Translations under genes and position numbers: made by a program | Origin: Bacteroidales bacterium | GTDB lineage: Bacteria; Bacteroidota; Bacteroidia; Bacteroidales; UBA932 | Assembly: GCA_009777095.1 (NCBI GenBank) | Contig: WRMN01000014.1 | Coordinates: 1 to 53,749, forward strand | DNA: 53,749 nucleotides | Reading direction: 5' to 3' | Shown here: positions 50,785 to 53,749 of the stretch, piece after piece | Layout: the number at the start of each line of letters is the position of its first letter | Numbering within the stretch: the first letter of the stretch is position 1 | The notes under the pieces: model-generated | The model's input: only the letters and a program-made list of their open reading frames with translations | Told to the model about the DNA's origin: nothing | Databases searched by the model: none

Positions 50785-52005
50785 ATGTCAAAAGCACAAC
50801 AATTCATTGATTTGGAACACCGGTACGGAGCGCATAACTATCATCCTCTTCCGGTAGTATTATCGCGCGGCCAAGGGCCTTTTGTCTGGGACGTGGACGG
50901 CAAGCGTTATTTTGATTTTTTATCAGCTTATTCTGCTGTAAATCAGGGACACTGTCACCCAAAAATTGTGGCAGCCCTTACTGCTCAGGCCGAACAGTTA
51001 TGCCTGACTTCCAGGGCTTTCTACAACGATTGCTTAGGTCCTTACGAACAATATATCACCGAATACTTTAAGTATGATAAGGCCTTAGCGATGAATTCCG
51101 GCGCCGAAGCGGTGGAAACCGGCTTAAAGTTAGCTCGCCGTTGGGGCTATGTCCGCAAGGGAATTGCAGAAAATGAGGCTATTATCATAGTTTGTGAGGG
51201 TAATTTCCACGGACGTACTATTAGTATAGTATCTATGTCCACCGACCCTGACAGCTACGGGCAATTCGGTCCCTTTACCCCCGGATTCATCAAGGTACCT
51301 TATAATGATGCTAACGCGCTTGGAGAAGTATTGGCCAAGTACGGAAAACAGGTTGCCGCCTTTATGGTTGAACCCATACAGGGGGAAGCCGGTGTCTTTG
51401 TTCCCGATGAGGGTTACCTCAAAAGATGTTTCGAGCTTTGCCGTCAACATAATGTGTTGTTTATTGCCGATGAAATACAGACCGGGATTGCCCGTACAGG
51501 AAAACTGCTTTGCATTGATCATGAGGGTATTCGTCCCGATATGGTACTATTGGGCAAGGCCCTCTCCGGAGGAGTATTACCGGTATCGGTGGTTTTAGCC
51601 GATGACGATATTATGCTGACCATTAAACCGGGAGAACACGGTTCGACCTTCGGCGGATTCCCCTTGGCTTGTAAAGTAGCCATAGCCGCCCTTGAAGTGG
51701 TAAAGGAAGAAAATCTGTGCGAACGCGCCGAATATCTTGGGGAAATTTGTCGGAAGGCGTTACGCGATATTCCCTCTAACCGCATATCCTTAGTGCGGGG
51801 CAAGGGTTTGCTCAACGCTATAATCATTGAACCGAAAAATGGTACCGAGGCTTGGGATGTGTGTGTACGCATGGCTGAAAACGGCGTATTAGCCAAACCT
51901 ACCCATCGCCATATTATTCGCTTGGCGCCACCCTTGGTTATTTCCGAAGAACAACTACAGGAAGCATTAGAGATAATTAAGAAAACTATTTTGTCGTTTG
52001 ACTGA
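50785..52005 (+). CDS. rocD: Ornithine--oxo-acid aminotransferase
   Basis: This 406-residue cytoplasmic PLP enzyme moves the delta-amino group of ornithine to 2-oxoglutarate, giving glutamate-5-semialdehyde. Class III aminotransferase signs: [15 protein letters not shown] (47-61), [21 protein letters not shown], the EPIQGEAGV motif (196-204), ADEIQTG (228-234) with the PLP-binding Asp, and Lys258 (LLGKALSGG) as the Schiff-base lysine. The YNxxLGPYEQ sequence near residue 80 fits RocD better than ArgD. It has its own promoter and converges on the nucleoside transporter (33-nt gap). Confidence 0.94.
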   Translation: MSKAQQFIDLEHRYGAHNYHPLPVVLSRGQGPFVWDVDGKRYFDFLSAYSAVNQGHCHPKIVAALTAQAEQLCLTSRAFYNDCLGPYEQYITEYFKYDKALAMNSGAEAVETGLKLARRWGYVRKGIAENEAIIIVCEGNFHGRTISIVSMSTDPDSYGQFGPFTPGFIKVPYNDANALGEVLAKYGKQVAAFMVEPIQGEAGVFVPDEGYLKRCFELCRQHNVLFIADEIQTGIARTGKLLCIDHEGIRPDMVLLGKALSGGVLPVSVVLADDDIMLTIKPGEHGSTFGGFPLACKVAIAALEVVKEENLCERAEYLGEICRKALRDIPSNRISLVRGKGLLNAIIIEPKNGTEAWDVCVRMAENGVLAKPTHRHIIRLAPPLVISEEQLQEALEIIKKTILSFD

Positions 52006-52038
52006 TAAACTGTTTGAATAACAACAGGTTACTGTTTT

Positions 52039-53595
52039 TCAACTCAAAAACATTCCCACCATCGTGGCGCTTATCATGGCGACTAAGGTACCACCCAGCA
52101 GGGCGCGCATGCCTAACTGCGACATTAATACTTTTTGCTTGGGCGCCAAACTGCCGATACCGCCGATTTGCATGCCCACAGACACAAAGTTGGCGAAACC
52201 GCAAAGTACATAAACAGCCATAATAATAGAACGAGGGTCATAAAACACCCCTGTTTGTATCATGGTTGACAAATTTTGATAGCCTATAAATTCGGTCATG
52301 ATTAATTTCTGTCCGAGCAATTGTCCCACTAAGGTAACATCGGACCAGGGCACGCCCATTAACCAAATCACCGGAGCAAAGAGATAGCCCAAAATAAATT
52401 CCAACGATAAACCTTGATATTGTCCGTTGGTGGCATTCGCGATTACCTCGTTCAGGTTAGTCCATATTCCGATTTTATCTATAATGAAATTAAATCCGGC
52501 AATCAACGCATAAAAAACCAACAACATAGCAGCGACATTAGCGGCTAATCTCAAGCCCTCGGTAGCGCCGTTGGCAATAGCATCCAATATATTTTTTCCC
52601 GCCTCTTTCTTAGCTACTTCAATTTTATTATTGATGTCTTCGCGTTGCGGCACTATAATTTTGGCAATAACTACAGCGCCCGGGGCAGCCATCACCGAAG
52701 CCGACAAAAGGTGCTTTGCAAATGCTAATTTCATTAGCTCATCGCCGGCGCCCAACATGCCGATGTAGGCGGCCAGCACGCCGCCCGCTATGGTGGCCAA
52801 ACCGGCTGTCATCACCAACATTATTTCAGAGCGCGTCATCGAAGGAAGATACATCTTTGCTAAGAGCGATGCTTCTATTTGTCCAAGAAAAATATTGCCG
52901 GCCGCTACTAAACCTTCTGCTCCGGAAAGGCGCATCGCCTTAGTCAGCAACCAGGCCAACAACCACACTACTTTCTGAATAACACCTAAATAGAAGAACA
53001 AATTAGTAAGCGCTGCGAAAAATATAATAGTAGGCAAAATCTGAAAGGCAAAGATAAACCCGAAATGATTAGCATCCATTAAGCCGCCGAATAAAAATTC
53101 AGAGCCGATTTTAGTCCATGCCAATACAGCGATAAAGCATTTACCTAGAAATTCAACTATTTCGCCGGCGTAAAAGAAGGCCAGTACACCAAGCAGCATC
53201 AGGGCGCCGACCGATAATAAATGGGTTATCCGTTTTAAATTCAATGCAGTTTTACGCCGCGCTATTCCAAGGCCTATAACTACTACTATTATCGTACCGA
53301 CAATTAGCAGTGCCGGCTTTAGCCAATCGGCCGGAACTACCTGCAATACCGCGATAGCAATCATCAATTGCAGGAATAGGCCCCTGCCCGCCTGTTTCCA
53401 GTCAACACCTTTACGGTCAGTGCTGAACAGCCATGCCAAGCCTATGATTACAGCAAGGCCTAAAAGGCCCATGGCAATAGAATCAAAGGAAAAAGAGATG
53501 GTTTTATTCAATAAAATATCTCTGTAAGGAGTTGTCGGCATGGCTTCTACAACTCCTGTAACGGTAGCAGTTAATGTGTCAATTGTTATTTCCAT
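52039..53595 (-). CDS. CNT-family (NupC) nucleoside transporter
   Basis: This 518-residue inner-membrane transporter has an N-terminal extension and 12 or more hydrophobic helices. Family signatures: GFIFAFQILPTIIFFAALTNLFFYLG (about 188-213), EGLVAAGNIFLGQIEASLLAKMYLPSMTRSEIM (about 239-271) with the nucleoside-binding Gln-Ile-Glu, and VAAMLLVFYALIAGFNF later. Concentrative nucleoside transporters import nucleosides with protons or sodium. It is longer than the 400-residue E. coli NupC because of about 100 extra N-terminal residues, a form I have seen often in Bacteroidota. It starts 13 nt after the end of the partial gene at the window edge, so the two may be one transcript. Confidence 0.92.
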   Translation of the reverse strand: MEITIDTLTATVTGVVEAMPTTPYRDILLNKTISFSFDSIAMGLLGLAVIIGLAWLFSTDRKGVDWKQAGRGLFLQLMIAIAVLQVVPADWLKPALLIVGTIIVVVIGLGIARRKTALNLKRITHLLSVGALMLLGVLAFFYAGEIVEFLGKCFIAVLAWTKIGSEFLFGGLMDANHFGFIFAFQILPTIIFFAALTNLFFYLGVIQKVVWLLAWLLTKAMRLSGAEGLVAAGNIFLGQIEASLLAKMYLPSMTRSEIMLVMTAGLATIAGGVLAAYIGMLGAGDELMKLAFAKHLLSASVMAAPGAVVIAKIIVPQREDINNKIEVAKKEAGKNILDAIANGATEGLRLAANVAAMLLVFYALIAGFNFIIDKIGIWTNLNEVIANATNGQYQGLSLEFILGYLFAPVIWLMGVPWSDVTLVGQLLGQKLIMTEFIGYQNLSTMIQTGVFYDPRSIIMAVYVLCGFANFVSVGMQIGGIGSLAPKQKVLMSQLGMRALLGGTLVAMISATMVGMFLS

Positions 53596-53608
53596 TTTAT
53601 TAATTACA

Positions 53609-53749
53609 TCAGTTTAGTATATGACAAAAATTAAGCTCCGGCGCTACTTGCAACCGAACACCATCATTCCACACCTTATATTCATTGGTGTAATAGAGGT
53701 AGGCGTTACTCGCAGGCGCTTGGAAGATACCCGGAACTTCGACCCGTAA
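53609..53749 (-). CDS. Unrecognised gene, 3' end only
   Basis: An open frame on the minus strand runs from the window edge to a TGA at 53609-53611, 46 residues. It ends in the sequence NAYLYYTNEYKVWNDGVRLQ (residues 15-34) and then APELNFCHILN. No stop occurs from the edge. The text is protein-like and the gap to the nucleoside transporter start is only 13 nt, which supports a real gene, but the family is not recognised. Confidence 0.5.
   Translation of the reverse strand, partial: LRVEVPGIFQAPASNAYLYYTNEYKVWNDGVRLQVAPELNFCHILN

Noticed and set aside
1-53749. tRNA, rRNA, riboswitch or CRISPR array
   Set aside because: I looked through the gaps between genes for cloverleaf ends, conserved rRNA blocks and regularly spaced repeats and found none; the gaps are short or explained by repeats and promoters.

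Overview
The window comes from a Bacteroidota chromosome, probably an anaerobic or facultative member of the Bacteroidales. The evidence is a SusC/SusD pair, a complete MoxR/BatABCDE block, BACON and IPT/TIG surface lipoproteins, many Cys-lipoproteins, and repeated upstream matches to the Bacteroidota promoter (TTTG or TTG about 19-21 nt before TAnnTTTG). I see no rRNA, tRNA or CRISPR array.

Layout. (1) 1-3640 looks like accessory DNA. Two single genes (a HEAT-like protein and a YARHG lipoprotein) lie in line on the + strand, separated by three long imperfect hairpin elements. Two of these (about 165-302 and 1961-2100) are paralogous, and their borders resemble integron attC core sites (GTT...). 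I read this as a small cassette array without a visible integrase, and it is the best candidate for something new. (2) 3643-10716 is housekeeping or transport DNA: a lipoprotein, tatA-tatC-surE, a YfcC-type carrier, an M28-PDZ peptidase and a lipoprotein-type flavin reductase. (3) 10725-30665 is a complete alginate utilisation locus. An eight-gene minus-strand operon (GntR regulator, secreted protein, PL6 lyase, KdgF cupin, hexuronate-type MFS, DEH-reductase-like SDR, PL17 exolyase, PL38/PL5-type lyase) diverges from a plus-strand operon (SusC, SusD and two surface lipoproteins), followed by a separately transcribed BACON-PL6 lyase. A palindrome very close to the UxuR/ExuR operator lies on the susC -33 element. 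Together the genes bind alginate at the surface, cut it, import oligomers through SusCD, cut them to monomers in the periplasm, open the unsaturated uronate to DEH, import it and reduce it to KDG. KDG kinase and KDPG aldolase are not in the window.

(4) 30675-39078 is the minus-strand moxR-DUF58-bat operon. (5) 39175-42906 holds truA, an AT-rich DUF3791-DUF3990 pair resembling a toxin-antitoxin module, and a TolQ/ExbD/TonB-like set. (6) 42972-47756 holds a 59-residue helix-rich regulator-like gene divergent from uvrA, then lemA and an M48 protease. (7) 47753-53749 holds a DUF4595-like lipoprotein, a dead IS5-family insertion sequence, an orphan RND membrane-fusion protein, ornithine aminotransferase, a CNT nucleoside transporter and the 3' end of one more minus-strand gene.

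All family names are from recognition of motifs by eye; no database was searched.
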